The notes under the pieces are model-generated. The model did not search any database. It worked only from the letters and a program-made list of their open reading frames with translations, and was not told where the DNA came from. Both the position numbers and the translations under genes were made by a program. Positions 1 through 8,559 of a DNA stretch of 50,178 bases are shown here, in pieces. The number at the start of each line of letters is the position of its first letter. Within the stretch, counting starts at the first letter, position 1. The DNA is from DAOSEK01 sp035363095. Its GTDB lineage: Archaea; Nanobdellota; Nanobdellia; Woesearchaeales; UBA119. The stretch lies in the NCBI GenBank assembly GCA_035363095.1, contig DAOSEK010000008.1, positions 1-50,178 on the forward strand, written 5' to 3'.

Positions 1-20
1 TTTAGGGTGAGGTTGTTGAT
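1..20 (+). mobile_element. Right-end fragment of small element II
   Basis: The window opens inside the right end of an element II copy: the second half of its terminal hairpin (TTTAGGGTGAGG) followed by GTTGTTGAT. The TTGAT at 16-20 is also the apparent target of the element I copy that starts at 21. The rest of this copy lies outside the window. Confidence 0.6.
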
Positions 21-147
21 TTCATGAAATCCTGCATCATTTCGCATACTTTGGTTTTTCAAGCCAAAGTAAGAATAGACGGATTCATGCAAGGATTAAC
101 CTCAACTATTCAAGAGATACCTCGGCATTTATGTCGAGGTTATTGAT
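21..147 (+). mobile_element. Small interspersed element I (intact, 127 bp)
   Basis: Full-length copy of element I, beginning TTCATGAAATCC just 3' of TTGAT and ending with the hairpin CCTCGGCATTTATGTCGAGG (one mismatch) and then TTGAT. An internal hairpin (CTTTGG...CCAAAG, about 50-70) and a GAATAGACGGATTCATG segment are shared with copies at 9646, 11999, 17718, 30415 and 41904. No ORF and no terminal inverted repeats. Length equals that of the nested copy at 17718-17844, which supports these boundaries. Mobility by an IS200/IS605-type transposase is inferred. Confidence 0.7.
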
Positions 148-307
148 TTCTATTGCTCTTAAGCTAAATAGTAGTTTTCTTTTCCCACAATCATCTCTTT
201 GTTTATTTTCTGTGATTTGGCAAATCCTTTCTGTGATTTGGCAAAAATGTTCAAAGATTTAGCAAATCTGACTAAATTAGCCAAACAATTTTCCTGCTTA
301 AAAGTAA

Positions 308-320
308 CCTTTATATACTA
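308..320 (+). promoter_or_regulatory. TATA-box promoter of the HAD gene
   Basis: CCTTTATATACTA is an archaeal TATA element about 27 nt upstream of the ATG at 344. That spacing predicts a transcript starting at or next to the start codon (leaderless), and no Shine-Dalgarno is visible. The preceding 150 bases hold only AT-rich sequence with a direct repeat of TTTCTGTGATTTGGCAAA (about 208-245). Confidence 0.55.
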
Positions 321-343
321 CTTTTTAAATAAATCATAACAGT

Positions 344-1003
344 ATGAGAAAATCAGGAAATTCTATAAACTTTATAGATAAGGCAATAGTATTTGACTTT
401 GATGGAGTGATACTTGATACTGATGAATATATATATAAGTCATTTTCTTTTGCCAGAAAATCACTTGGGTTAAAAAACATATCTAAGCAAAAATTTCTTA
501 AAGAATTTGAAAATGACCCCAAATATATCCTTAAATGCGAAAATTTGTTTTTAAAAATTCCGTATATAATCAAACTAATATCAACCCTAAAAAAGCGCTC
601 AGATTCAGTCGAACTCACAACCGGTTTTAAGGACCTAATAAAAGATTCATTTTCTGATTTTGCTTTGTTTATCTGTTCAAATAATCTTGGATTTATAATA
701 AATAAGGTGTTAAAAAAACATGGTCTTGAAATATATTTCAGAAATATATTCAGCGAAGGCTTTTTGTATAAAAAAAGAGACGCATTAAAACAGATTGCAA
801 AACACTATAGTCCAAGTGATGTTTTGTTTATAACCGATACATACAAAGATCTAATAGAAGCTAAAAATTCAAAAGTAAAGACAATTGCTGTAAGTTTTGG
901 AATAAGTCCACTAGCCAAGCTAAAAAAAGCAAAACCTGACAAAATTGCCAAAAACATAACTGAGCTAAAAAAACACATAAATGAGTTTAGGCAACAGAAC
1001 TAA
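344..1003 (+). CDS. HAD-superfamily hydrolase, phosphoglycolate phosphatase-like
   Basis: A 219-residue haloacid dehalogenase-fold protein, probably a cytosolic phosphatase. Motif I is near residues 17-25 (FDFDGVILD, nucleophile and acid/base Asp). Motif II is FICSNN near 110, a Lys lies in YKKRDAL near 145, and motif IV is ITDTYKD near 165. An alpha-helical cap lies between motifs I and II. This layout matches Gph/PGP-type phosphatases, but substrate cannot be read from sequence. It stands alone, followed by a gap with a short tandem repeat and then sua5. Start chosen by its fit to the upstream TATA box. Family call is strong, specific function weak. Confidence 0.75.
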   Translation: MRKSGNSINFIDKAIVFDFDGVILDTDEYIYKSFSFARKSLGLKNISKQKFLKEFENDPKYILKCENLFLKIPYIIKLISTLKKRSDSVELTTGFKDLIKDSFSDFALFICSNNLGFIINKVLKKHGLEIYFRNIFSEGFLYKKRDALKQIAKHYSPSDVLFITDTYKDLIEAKNSKVKTIAVSFGISPLAKLKKAKPDKIAKNITELKKHINEFRQQN

Positions 1004-1080
1004 TTAATCAAACAAAAATAACAATTTAGTAATAATATTGAAAATAATTAAAATATAAATATCATAAGTGCTATGAAAAA

Positions 1081-1120
1081 CACTCAAGAACACTCAAGAA
1101 CACTCAAGAACACTCAAGAA
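1081..1120. repeat. Four exact 10-bp tandem repeats (CACTCAAGAA)
   Basis: CACTCAAGAA occurs four times in perfect tandem, followed by a degenerate fifth unit (AGCTCAAAGA). It lies in the 203-nt gap between the HAD gene and sua5. The 10-bp period is close to one helical turn, but nothing else suggests a binding array; slippage is the simplest origin. Confidence 0.85.
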
Positions 1121-1206
1121 AGCTCAAAGAAAAATCTTTTTAAAAAAAATTGACATAAATTAAACTAAACTATTAATTCTATGGAATTTTAAAATGGAAC
1201 TTTAAA

Positions 1207-2202
1207 ATGAAAAAAACACTGCTCTTATCCAACAAAAATATTGATATCGCGTCAAAAATAATAAAAAAAGGAGGCTTAGTTGCCTTTCCAACAGAGACTG
1301 TTTACGGGCTTGGAGCAAATGCCCTTGACCAAACAGCAGTTTGTAAAATATTCAAAGCCAAAGGAAGACCAATTGATAATCCTTTAATCGTTCATATCTC
1401 AAGTAAATCCCAGCTTTCAAAACTTGTTAAAAAAATTCCTATTATTGCTAAAAGACTAATAAAAGAATTCTGGCCAGGCCCTTTGACATTAATATTTGAA
1501 AAAAAACAAATAGTGCCAAACAATGTAACTTGTGGGCTTGATACTGTTGCAATTAGAATGCCAAACAACAAAATTGCCCTTAATCTAATCAAAAAATCAG
1601 CTACTCCTATTGCGGCTCCTTCAGCAAATCTTTCAGGAAGACCAAGCCCAACTATGTTCAAGCATGTTATAGAAGACTTAGATGGCAAAATAGATGCAAT
1701 AATTGATGGTGGTAAAACAAAGATAGGTCTTGAATCAACAGTATTAGACATAACAAAAACCCCAGCATTAATACTAAGGCCGGGAGGAATAACAAAAGAG
1801 ATGATAGAAAAAGTAATAGGCAAAGTTGAATTATTTGAAGTAACAAAACCACTCAAAAATCCGCCCTCTCCAGGTCTTAAATACAGGCACTACGCACCAA
1901 AAGCGAAGATAATTCTAATTGAGTATTCAAAAAGCCAAAGAAAAACACTTAATCTGCTCTTAAAGCACTACAAGGGCCAAAAAGTTGCTATAATGACAAC
2001 CAGACAAAAGCCAAAAGGGAATTTTGAATTTATTAACCTTGGAAAACGTGAAATAAGCTCTTCAAGGAAGATATTTAGCTCTTTTAGAGAGCTTGATAAA
2101 AAAGGAATCAGAATAATCCTTTTTGAAGGATTAAAAGATAAGAATCTAGCAACTGCTATAATGAATAGGGTAAGAAAAGCATCTTATAAAATAATCAACT
2201 AA
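1207..2202 (+). CDS. sua5: Sua5/YrdC/YwlC threonylcarbamoyl-AMP synthase
   Basis: 331 residues, full-length Sua5 with a YrdC domain (about 1-200) and a C-terminal Sua5 domain. It makes L-threonylcarbamoyl-AMP from Thr, bicarbonate and ATP, the first step of tRNA t6A37 formation; transfer to tRNA is by Kae1/KEOPS, not in this window. Family signatures: FPTETVYGLGANA near 23-35, KGRPIDNPL near 50, FWPGPLTL near 88, SANLSGRPSP near 140, GLESTVLD near 175, LRPGGIT near 192, and the interdomain linker PPSPGLKYRHYAPK near 220-235. The Sua5 domain (about 240-331) is complete. Housekeeping gene; no operon partner downstream. Confidence 0.93.
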   Translation: MKKTLLLSNKNIDIASKIIKKGGLVAFPTETVYGLGANALDQTAVCKIFKAKGRPIDNPLIVHISSKSQLSKLVKKIPIIAKRLIKEFWPGPLTLIFEKKQIVPNNVTCGLDTVAIRMPNNKIALNLIKKSATPIAAPSANLSGRPSPTMFKHVIEDLDGKIDAIIDGGKTKIGLESTVLDITKTPALILRPGGITKEMIEKVIGKVELFEVTKPLKNPPSPGLKYRHYAPKAKIILIEYSKSQRKTLNLLLKHYKGQKVAIMTTRQKPKGNFEFINLGKREISSSRKIFSSFRELDKKGIRIILFEGLKDKNLATAIMNRVRKASYKIIN

Positions 2203-2230
2203 AACAAATTAACTTTTTAAGCAAAAAATA

Positions 2231-2387
2231 AAGAAAAACCTTCAGCACAAATGCCTTGTGTATCTCGCAAAATGGTTCAAGGTTAAACGTTATGTTAATA
2301 CCTGTTATTTGAATATCCTTCTTTTCTTTAGTTATTCTTTATTACATACCTCAAAAGAGCAAAGTATGCAAATGACGGATTCATGAA
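2231..2387 (-). mobile_element. Degenerate copy of small element I
   Basis: An eroded element I on the minus strand, between the convergent ends of sua5 and the next gene. Recognisable parts on the plus strand are AAAAACCTT...GGTTAAACGTTATG at the left (the decayed terminal hairpin and its flank) and AAAGTATGCAAATGACGGAT, then TCATGAA, at the right. It is followed by ATCAAC, so the minus strand reads TTGAT just before the element, as in intact copies. Length is 157 bp rather than 127, so it carries insertions. Confidence 0.5.
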
Positions 2388-2415
2388 ATCAACTAAAATC
2401 TCATCATCATATTAT

Positions 2416-2739
2416 CTAATGGTAAAATTTGTATTCAATTCCTCTATATGGTCCTGATATAATTCTAAGATTATGTTCAAAAGTTATTCCGCCTTCATTA
2501 CTTTTAAAAGAATTAAGTTCGTATACTATGTAATTTCCTTTAAACATTCTGTTTAAACACAGAATTATCAAATCATCACTTCCATTATCTTCTATATAAA
2601 ACTCTATTGATTTAATACCTTCTTTTGTTTCAACTAAAAACTGTTTCATATCGCAAAAATCATCATCAAACATAGATAAATAATTTATATCTACTGACAA
2701 AACTCTTCCTTCAATGTTTGTTGGCTTTGGTTGATTCAT
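2416..2739 (-). CDS. Hypothetical protein, 107 aa
   Basis: Not recognised. An acidic, soluble protein with no signal peptide or membrane segment; alternating hydrophobic stretches suggest a small beta-rich fold (VLSVDINYL, SIEFYIED, YIVYEL, NLRIISGPYRG). A GTG codon four residues upstream (2751) would extend it, but AAAAGGA lies directly against that GTG, whereas GGAGTGAGG sits 6-11 nt before the ATG at 2739, so the ATG is preferred. It lies alone, convergent with sua5. Coding is supported by the ribosome site and normal composition only. Confidence 0.6.
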   Translation of the reverse strand: MNQPKPTNIEGRVLSVDINYLSMFDDDFCDMKQFLVETKEGIKSIEFYIEDNGSDDLIILCLNRMFKGNYIVYELNSFKSNEGGITFEHNLRIISGPYRGIEYKFYH

Positions 2740-2997
2740 CTCTATCCTCACTCCTTTTAAAACAATTAAGATGTCTATAATTCTTTTAAAAATAAAATTC
2801 TCTAACTTATTTTTAAGTATTTATATCAAACTGATACAATAAATAAAGATAAACAAAAGAACATAACAGAAGAATATAAAAGAAAAATATAAAAAAAGAA
2901 TATAAAAACATTATCTCTTTTGTAGTATTTGGAAGTAATGAGTAGCAATTGCTTTAGTTCACTTTGGAGAATCGCCAGAAGTTTTTTTAGAATATGT

Positions 2998-3864
2998 TCA
3001 TGAAGATGTTCCTAGGGGTGCTGGTGATCCTGGTGCTATCGGTGTTCCTGATTTTCCTGGTGGTGCTGGTGGTGCTGAAGAAGGTGTTGACACTGTGGCT
3101 TTTGCTTCTTTTGGCTTTTCTGACTTTTTTAAACCATCGATCTTCCCACCATAATACACTGTTTCATAAGCACTTTGAAGAGAATTATGATAAACACTAC
3201 GTATATCTTTTAATATATCTAGTTTGCTTCTCTCAACAAGTGATTCTTTAGTTTGTGAATATTCATTTCCAGCGACATAACCCATTGTTGCTCCAGTCGC
3301 TGCCCAAATAAACGGTGCTAAAGGACCTAAAAATGCTCCTGCAACAAAACCTATTAGACCTCCTAATATTCCTCCAACTGCACCATTTTTGTTACTATTT
3401 GGATTAAGCATGTTCTTATAAGTCTTTTTTTGTTCTATAATTGTTGATTCCAATGAATCATAATCACTAAATGTAGTTATACCCTTAACTGAATCAAGCA
3501 TTGCTTTATAATCTTCGGCTTTTGTTTTTTGATTGTCCCTTCTTTCTTTTGCTTTAGTAAGCTTTCCTTCTAGTCCTCTATATTTATGCATATACATTTT
3601 ATCCCAAAAGCCAATCTTTTCTCCTGCATCTAATTTTGTCTTAAGGGATTCATATCTTTCTTTCTTAGAATCTATTTCTTTCTGATAATAACTTGCTCTC
3701 TCTTCAAGTTCCTTTTGTTTTGAAGATAAAGAATTATACTTTTGATCATAACTTGATAAAACATCTTCAATACTTTTTTTAAGACAATCACCTGCAAATT
3801 TTTCAACACTTGCAGAATCATACCCCAAGTTTTGAAGTCCTTGAATCCTTGAATCATTTGCCAT
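2998..3864 (-). CDS. Coiled-coil protein with glycine-zipper membrane segment
   Basis: 288 residues, function unknown. Order of parts: short N-terminal helical region resembling a UBA-like fold (LQNLGYDSASVEKFAGDCL, about 10-28), a long charged coiled coil (about 35-150), a glycine-zipper hydrophobic segment (GGILGGLIGFVAGAFLGP, about 164-181, continuing to about 200), another charged stretch, and a Pro/Ser/Ala-rich tail (about 258-288). Glycine zippers of this kind occur in membrane-inserting and pore-associated proteins; no catalytic motif is visible. It is divergent from the envelope operon at 4046, sharing a 181-nt intergenic region. Confidence 0.65.
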   Translation of the reverse strand: MANDSRIQGLQNLGYDSASVEKFAGDCLKKSIEDVLSSYDQKYNSLSSKQKELEERASYYQKEIDSKKERYESLKTKLDAGEKIGFWDKMYMHKYRGLEGKLTKAKERRDNQKTKAEDYKAMLDSVKGITTFSDYDSLESTIIEQKKTYKNMLNPNSNKNGAVGGILGGLIGFVAGAFLGPLAPFIWAATGATMGYVAGNEYSQTKESLVERSKLDILKDIRSVYHNSLQSAYETVYYGGKIDGLKKSEKPKEAKATVSTPSSAPPAPPGKSGTPIAPGSPAPLGTSS

Positions 3865-4045
3865 GCTAGAGTAGATATCTACCGCATAATAATAAAGTAT
3901 GTTTCTAGATTCTTGATTATTTGAGGATATAAAACCCTTTTTTAGTAAAATTTAAATAATTAATCGTTAAAATAAGGGATTATCATTAACAATAGAGGGA
4001 AACATTCCGAAATAAAACAACTAAAATGAAAGGTTAAGTGGTATA

Positions 4046-4630
4046 ATGGCTAAAAAAGAAGATAATACTCAAAAAGAAAAGCTAAATGTAGAGAATAAAG
4101 AAGAAAACAAACATCAAATACTTAAGGGAAAACCATTAAAAAATCTTGCTTTCTTAGAAAAGCATTATCGCTTTATCGGGCTTATTTTATTTTGTGTAAT
4201 TTATTTAATAATGTTACCCAAAATAACACCCCAGATACTTGTTGAATACAAGATAACAAGTCAGGATTTAATTAAAATGTTTAGGACAATATCAAAGCTT
4301 GCAATAATAGGCTTTGGGCTAATCTACTTTGGGATTATGAACCTTTTTAACAAAATACTCATCAAATGGCTTCACTTAAAATCTGCAATAATCAATCCAA
4401 TCATTTTAGGACTTGGTAATCTATTTGGACTATGGTTTTCTCATGACATACTCTTTGTTGAAAGCTCTTATACAGAATTACTGCGAATAATGAAATTATA
4501 CATTGCAAAACCGCTATTCTCAACAACTATAATAATGATTATAATATCCATTCTATGGCTTATGCTTTTAATACTAATTCCTAAGATATTAGTTCCTAAG
4601 ATTTCAGGGGGGCAGAAAAATGAGCAGTAA
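4046..4630 (+). CDS. Polytopic membrane protein, first gene of a lipoprotein operon
   Basis: 194 residues: a Lys/Glu/Asn-rich cytoplasmic N-terminus of about 40 residues, then about four predicted membrane helices (near 47-65, 83-105, 110-135 and 160-185). No family recognised. Its stop codon overlaps the next gene's start by 11 nt, so it is probably co-translated with the two lipoproteins that follow. A TATA-like TTTAAATAA lies at about 3952-3960, roughly 90 nt upstream, so a longer leader is expected. Start supported by AAAGGTTAAGTGG upstream of the ATG. Confidence 0.65.
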   Translation: MAKKEDNTQKEKLNVENKEENKHQILKGKPLKNLAFLEKHYRFIGLILFCVIYLIMLPKITPQILVEYKITSQDLIKMFRTISKLAIIGFGLIYFGIMNLFNKILIKWLHLKSAIINPIILGLGNLFGLWFSHDILFVESSYTELLRIMKLYIAKPLFSTTIIMIIISILWLMLLILIPKILVPKISGGQKNEQ

Positions 4631-5903
4631 AAACGCTAAAATACTAATGGTGTTATTTTTATTGACACTTCCACTTATAATGTCAGGATGTTTTACTGAT
4701 TTAATTGGATTTGTTTGTGATTTTAATCCTGATTCAGACCACTGCTTTCAGTTTCTAGCCGTGCAAAAAGCAGATCCTTATGGTTGTGAAAAAATACAAG
4801 GAGAAAAATTTAAAGATGCTGGGTCAAATCCTCCAAAAGATAAATGCTATCTAATGATTGCTGAAAATACTGGTGATTACAAAGCTTGTGAATATATACA
4901 AGGTGGGCTTTATTCATACACAAAAGAGGAGTGCTATCTTAGCACTGCAATAAAAAATGAAGACCCTTCTGGATGCAAAAAACTATCTGGTGTTGATTTA
5001 GAAAACTGCAGAACTAGTTTATCCGAAAAAATCACTGCAGATAAATTAACAGAAATTGACGATCAAATAAAGATACTAAAAGATGAATTAAGAAAAGATC
5101 CAAGCGATCCAAACCTAATAAAACAGCTTAGCGGTCTTGAAGATAAAAGAAAGGATTACATGGATGTAATGAATCAGGATAATTTAAATCAATACACCAA
5201 AGGCAAATTTTCAAGTGAATTATCTGATGTGGAAGATAGCGATGTAAAATCAGAGATTGCAAAGGCCTTTGTAAAATACAGAATGCAATCAGGGGAAAAA
5301 GATATAGACAAATTAATGGAAAAACTAAAAGACATAAAAGAGGAAAAAGAATACCTAAAAAGTCTTGATGAACAGGCAAACGAACTTGTTGATTTAATGA
5401 AAGAAAAAGCAAGCGACTATGTTGATGGCAAAAAAGAAGAGATTGTTGATGCAATGAAAGAAAAAGGCTGGAAATGGGTAAAAGATAATGGTGGGGATAG
5501 ACTAAAATATGGACTTTCGAGGCTTGAAGATATGAAATCAAAATACGATAAAGCATCAGAGCAATATAAACAAATCTCAGATCAGATCGCAAAAATCAAA
5601 AAAGCTTATGATGAGGTAAAGGGAGTATATGATAAAATTGACAAATTCAACGAACAGGTAAAACAAGGGAAAATTTCACCAGAACATGCAAAGGTCTTAA
5701 AAGGCGCTGTTTTACTAGGTAAAGGTCTTGAATACGCAACATCTTATGTGCCAGTATTTGGAAGTACAATCTCAAAAGTGTCTAGCGCAACATTTGAGAC
5801 CACTATTAAGTTTGCAAATAAAAGGGCGCAAAGGAGTAACTCATTGCAAAAATGCCTTGATGATCCTGACAACTGCGACCCTGATGGAATTACAGCTTAC
5901 TAA
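4620..5903 (+). CDS. Cys-rich, coiled-coil lipoprotein
   Basis: 427 residues, exported. The signal peptide ends in a lipobox (LIMSGC, Cys near 24). Residues 25-135 contain at least three degenerate Cys repeats (DPYGCEKI, DYKACEYIQGG, DPSGCKKLSG, each followed by a KCYL/ECYL-like block). Residues 140-345 are almost continuous charged coiled coil, and 355-405 is a weakly hydrophobic Gly/Ala/Val stretch (GAVLLGKGLEYATSYVPVFG). Probably a surface-anchored rod with a Cys-stabilised base. The start overlaps the upstream gene by 11 nt and is preceded by GGGGGGCAG. No known family recognised. Confidence 0.65.
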   Translation: MSSKNAKILMVLFLLTLPLIMSGCFTDLIGFVCDFNPDSDHCFQFLAVQKADPYGCEKIQGEKFKDAGSNPPKDKCYLMIAENTGDYKACEYIQGGLYSYTKEECYLSTAIKNEDPSGCKKLSGVDLENCRTSLSEKITADKLTEIDDQIKILKDELRKDPSDPNLIKQLSGLEDKRKDYMDVMNQDNLNQYTKGKFSSELSDVEDSDVKSEIAKAFVKYRMQSGEKDIDKLMEKLKDIKEEKEYLKSLDEQANELVDLMKEKASDYVDGKKEEIVDAMKEKGWKWVKDNGGDRLKYGLSRLEDMKSKYDKASEQYKQISDQIAKIKKAYDEVKGVYDKIDKFNEQVKQGKISPEHAKVLKGAVLLGKGLEYATSYVPVFGSTISKVSSATFETTIKFANKRAQRSNSLQKCLDDPDNCDPDGITAY

Positions 5904-5921
5904 AAGAGGATGTGAATTAAC

Positions 5922-6344
5922 ATGAATGAAAAAAAAATCTTAATAAGCATTTTGGTAATAACCTTAATAAGCGTAATATTTCTTGGCGGTTGCAAGCAAA
6001 AAGAATATCAAGTAGAATTCAAAGAAACCCTTGCAGAAAACCTTGATGATATGCTCTTACGGCTTGATGTTCCATACACACAAATTAAGGCACATAATAA
6101 TCTTGTTGAAATATATTATGAGGCAACTGATGCGATGGAATATGATGACCAAATGATTGCTGATTGGGCAATGATATTTGGAGCGTCCGCAGACTTTTAC
6201 GAAAACATTGTAATAATAACCACACTTGATAAAACTCCATACTTAAAGCTTTCAACTAACAGGTCAAATATAAGACTCTTGGTAGATGAAAAGATAACTC
6301 AACAAGATTTTTGGGGAAATGTAAGTATAGAATCTTATAATTAA
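5922..6344 (+). CDS. Small lipoprotein
   Basis: 140 residues with signal peptide and lipobox (VIFLGGC, Cys near 24). The mature part is acidic and mixed alpha/beta with no recognised motif. It starts 18 nt after the preceding lipoprotein stop and has GAGGATGTG upstream of the ATG, so it is probably the last gene of the 4046-6344 operon. It is followed by a T-rich tract that could end transcription and then by the 25-bp polypyrimidine array. Confidence 0.65.
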   Translation: MNEKKILISILVITLISVIFLGGCKQKEYQVEFKETLAENLDDMLLRLDVPYTQIKAHNNLVEIYYEATDAMEYDDQMIADWAMIFGASADFYENIVIITTLDKTPYLKLSTNRSNIRLLVDEKITQQDFWGNVSIESYN

Positions 6345-6390
6345 TATTATTTTCTTTTTCTTCTCATTATTTTCTTTTACGGTCTTTTTT

Positions 6391-6768
6391 ACTTTTGTAT
6401 TTACCTTTCTTCTTTACTTTTCTATTTAGCTTTCTTTTTTACCTTCATATTTATCCTAATTTTTTTACTTTTGTATTTACCTTTCTTCTTTACTTTTCTA
6501 TTTAGCCTTATTCTTTTACCTTTTTATTTAACCTCCTTTTTCACCTTTGTATTTAGCCTTCTTTTTTACCTTCTTATTTATCCTAATTTTTTTACTTTTG
6601 TATTTACCTTTCTTCTTTACTTTTCTATTTACCCTCCTTTTTCACCTTTGTATTTAGCCTTCTTTTTTACCTTCATATTTATCCTAATTTTTTTACTTTT
6701 GTATTTACCCTTCTTCTCTACTTTTCTATTTACCCTCCTTTTTCACCTTTGTATTTAGCCTTTTTTTT
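6391..6768. repeat. Polypyrimidine array: about 15 tandem 25/26-bp units
   Basis: About 15 consecutive units of 25 or 26 bp with the pattern ACYTTYNTATTTANCCTTCT followed by a T tract. Almost the whole strand is C/T with single A residues in the TATTTA core and very few G. Four-unit blocks repeat again at about 101 bp (ACTTTTGTATTTACC recurs at 6391, then near 6466, 6592 and 6693), a higher-order structure like that of a satellite. It fills most of the 551-nt gap between the lipoprotein and dph6. No plausible gene is present; the open frame inside it is an artefact of a stop-poor strand. Confidence 0.85.
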
Positions 6769-6895
6769 AATCCTCTTCATCTATTTATATTATATATTCT
6801 CTTATTATTTTCACCTTAAATCTTGTTTTTCTATCCTAGTCTCATAACGTTGAAAAGGATATTTTTATTAATAAAAGCATTATACTAAAACACTA

Positions 6896-7684
6896 ATGAA
6901 CACAATGAAAAACAATCAAAAGATCAAAAATGACAATAAAACAATTAAAAATAAAAGTCAAACAATTGAGAATAACAAGCAAGTGACTAAAAAGGGGAGT
7001 TCTTTTCAAGAAAAAGAAACACTAGGAGTTCTTTTTTCAGGTGGAAAAGATAGTGTATATGCATTATATCTAGAAAAGAAAAAAGGAAACAAGATTGCTT
7101 GCCTTATTTCAATCTATTCTGAGAACAAAGAGAGCTATATGTTTCATACTCCCTCAATCAAAAGGGTAGAATCCCAAGCAAATGTATTAGGCATACCTTT
7201 AGAAATAACAACAACAAAAGGAGAAAAAGAAGAAGAATTAAAAGACTTAGAAAACGCAATAGCCAACGCAAAAGAAAAATACGCACTTACGGGCATAGTA
7301 ACAGGTGCCTTAGCATCGGTATATCAAGCATCAAGAATAAAAAAAATATGTGATGAGCTGGGTCTTAAATCCATAAATCCACTTTGGCAAAAAGACCAAT
7401 TTGAGCTTTTAAATGAATTAATAAAAAATAATTTTGAAGTAATTCTAACAGGAGTCTTTGCCTATCCATTGGATAAATCTTGGCTTTTAAGAAAAATTGA
7501 TAATAAATTCATAGAAGATATGAGGCATTTATATGACAAATACAAAGTTAATCCTGCAGGAGAAGGGGGAGAATTTGAAAGCTTTGTAATAAATTGTCCC
7601 CTATTCAAACGAAAACTACTCATTTATCCAGGAGAAATATTTGGAAGCAAACACTCCTATTCAATGGAAATTTTAGTGGAGTGA
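6896..7684 (+). CDS. dph6: Diphthine-ammonia ligase (Dph6, DUF71 ATP-PPase)
   Basis: 262 residues. Catalyses the last step of diphthamide formation on elongation factor 2: ATP-dependent amidation of diphthine. The PP-loop SGGKDS lies near residues 48-53 and the family signature NPAGEGGEFESFV near 222-234, with TGALASVYQASR near 142 and TGVFAYPLD near 190. The catalytic core begins near residue 43; the preceding 40 residues are a Lys/Asn/Thr-rich low-complexity tail that the family normally lacks. A later Met (6905) does not remove it. A TATA-like ATTTTTATTA lies about 30 nt upstream. Convergent with the hypusine block. Confidence 0.88.
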   Translation: MNTMKNNQKIKNDNKTIKNKSQTIENNKQVTKKGSSFQEKETLGVLFSGGKDSVYALYLEKKKGNKIACLISIYSENKESYMFHTPSIKRVESQANVLGIPLEITTTKGEKEEELKDLENAIANAKEKYALTGIVTGALASVYQASRIKKICDELGLKSINPLWQKDQFELLNELIKNNFEVILTGVFAYPLDKSWLLRKIDNKFIEDMRHLYDKYKVNPAGEGGEFESFVINCPLFKRKLLIYPGEIFGSKHSYSMEILVE

Positions 7685-7719
7685 TTCTTTTTTTAGAAAC
7701 TTTATCAGAATCTTTATCT

Positions 7720-8508
7720 TCAAATATCAATCAACATAGATGCGATTTTAGCACCCAAAATAGAAGTCATATCCTTAAAGTCCTTTTCAGGGTTAATCTC
7801 AACAATATCACACATTTCAATTAAACTTGTTTGAATAAGTTCTCCAAGAATATAAAAGAGTTCCCTTGATAATATCCCACCATGTTCAATATAGCCAGTT
7901 CCCATAGCTTCAATTGGGTCTATAGCATCAATATCAATTGATAGATAAACAGGCTTTTTACGATCTAAGCAAAACTTAAGGATCTCTTTTGAAACCACTT
8001 TAATTCCCTTTTCTAAAAAATCCTTTGAATAAATAGAATTGATTCTCTTTTTCCTAATATACTCCTTTTCTAAGTTATCAGAATTTCTAATCCCTACAAC
8101 TAAAACATCATTTGGTCTAATCACATTCTCCTCAATTAAAGTCCTTAAATAACTCTCATGTGTAGGTGGAGAAAAATCTTTTATCAGGTCAGGATGTGCA
8201 TCAAATACAACCAAACAAAAATCCTTTTTATACTTTGCAAACCCTTTTGCACAAGAATACGTAATAGAATGATCTCCACCTAAAATAATAGATTTTTGTG
8301 CTCCTTTAGAAATACTTTCTTCAATCCTTTTGTGGCATTCCAAAACATTACTTTGGTTAAAAACTACATCTTCATAAAAGATTGTTAGAGGATTAGATGC
8401 CCCTTGAGTCATCTCTTTTAAATACTTTGTAATTCTTTGTGGAGCAAATCTTGCTCCATTACTTTTCTCAAATCCTCCTTTATCAAAAGGAATCTTAATA
8501 ATTTTCAA
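7720..8508 (-). CDS. speB: Agmatinase/arginase-family ureohydrolase
   Basis: 262 residues. Hydrolyses a guanidino group, most likely agmatine to putrescine and urea, with a dinuclear Mn centre. Metal-binding motifs are intact: GGDHS near 78, DAHPD near 103, and SIDIDAIDP near 195; GTGYIEHGG near 206 fits the agmatinase-type loop. The start is TTG, supported by GGAGGG seven nt upstream and no competing ATG. It is the last gene after the decarboxylase (51-nt gap) and deoxyhypusine synthase, so its substrate may be agmatine or, as proposed for haloarchaea, an agmatine adduct on eIF5A. Arginase or formiminoglutamase activity cannot be excluded. Confidence 0.82.
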   Translation of the reverse strand: MKIIKIPFDKGGFEKSNGARFAPQRITKYLKEMTQGASNPLTIFYEDVVFNQSNVLECHKRIEESISKGAQKSIILGGDHSITYSCAKGFAKYKKDFCLVVFDAHPDLIKDFSPPTHESYLRTLIEENVIRPNDVLVVGIRNSDNLEKEYIRKKRINSIYSKDFLEKGIKVVSKEILKFCLDRKKPVYLSIDIDAIDPIEAMGTGYIEHGGILSRELFYILGELIQTSLIEMCDIVEINPEKDFKDMTSILGAKIASMLIDI

Positions 8509-8559
8509 AAACTAACCCTCCTTTTTAATTTCATCCTAAAAAACTCATAAAAATCTAAA

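Noticed and set aside
5128..5592. 154-residue minus-strand frame opposite the coiled-coil lipoprotein
   Set aside because: Antisense shadow of a well-supported gene with signal peptide and operon context.
6471..6758. 95-residue hydrophobic open frame in the pyrimidine array
   Set aside because: It arises because the C/T-rich strand lacks stop codons. The 25-bp unit shifts frame each repeat and there is no ribosome site or promoter.
6391..6768. CRISPR array
   Set aside because: Units are directly contiguous with no unique spacers. The arrays at 1081, 25657, 28989 and 33387 likewise lack spacers, and no cas gene is present.
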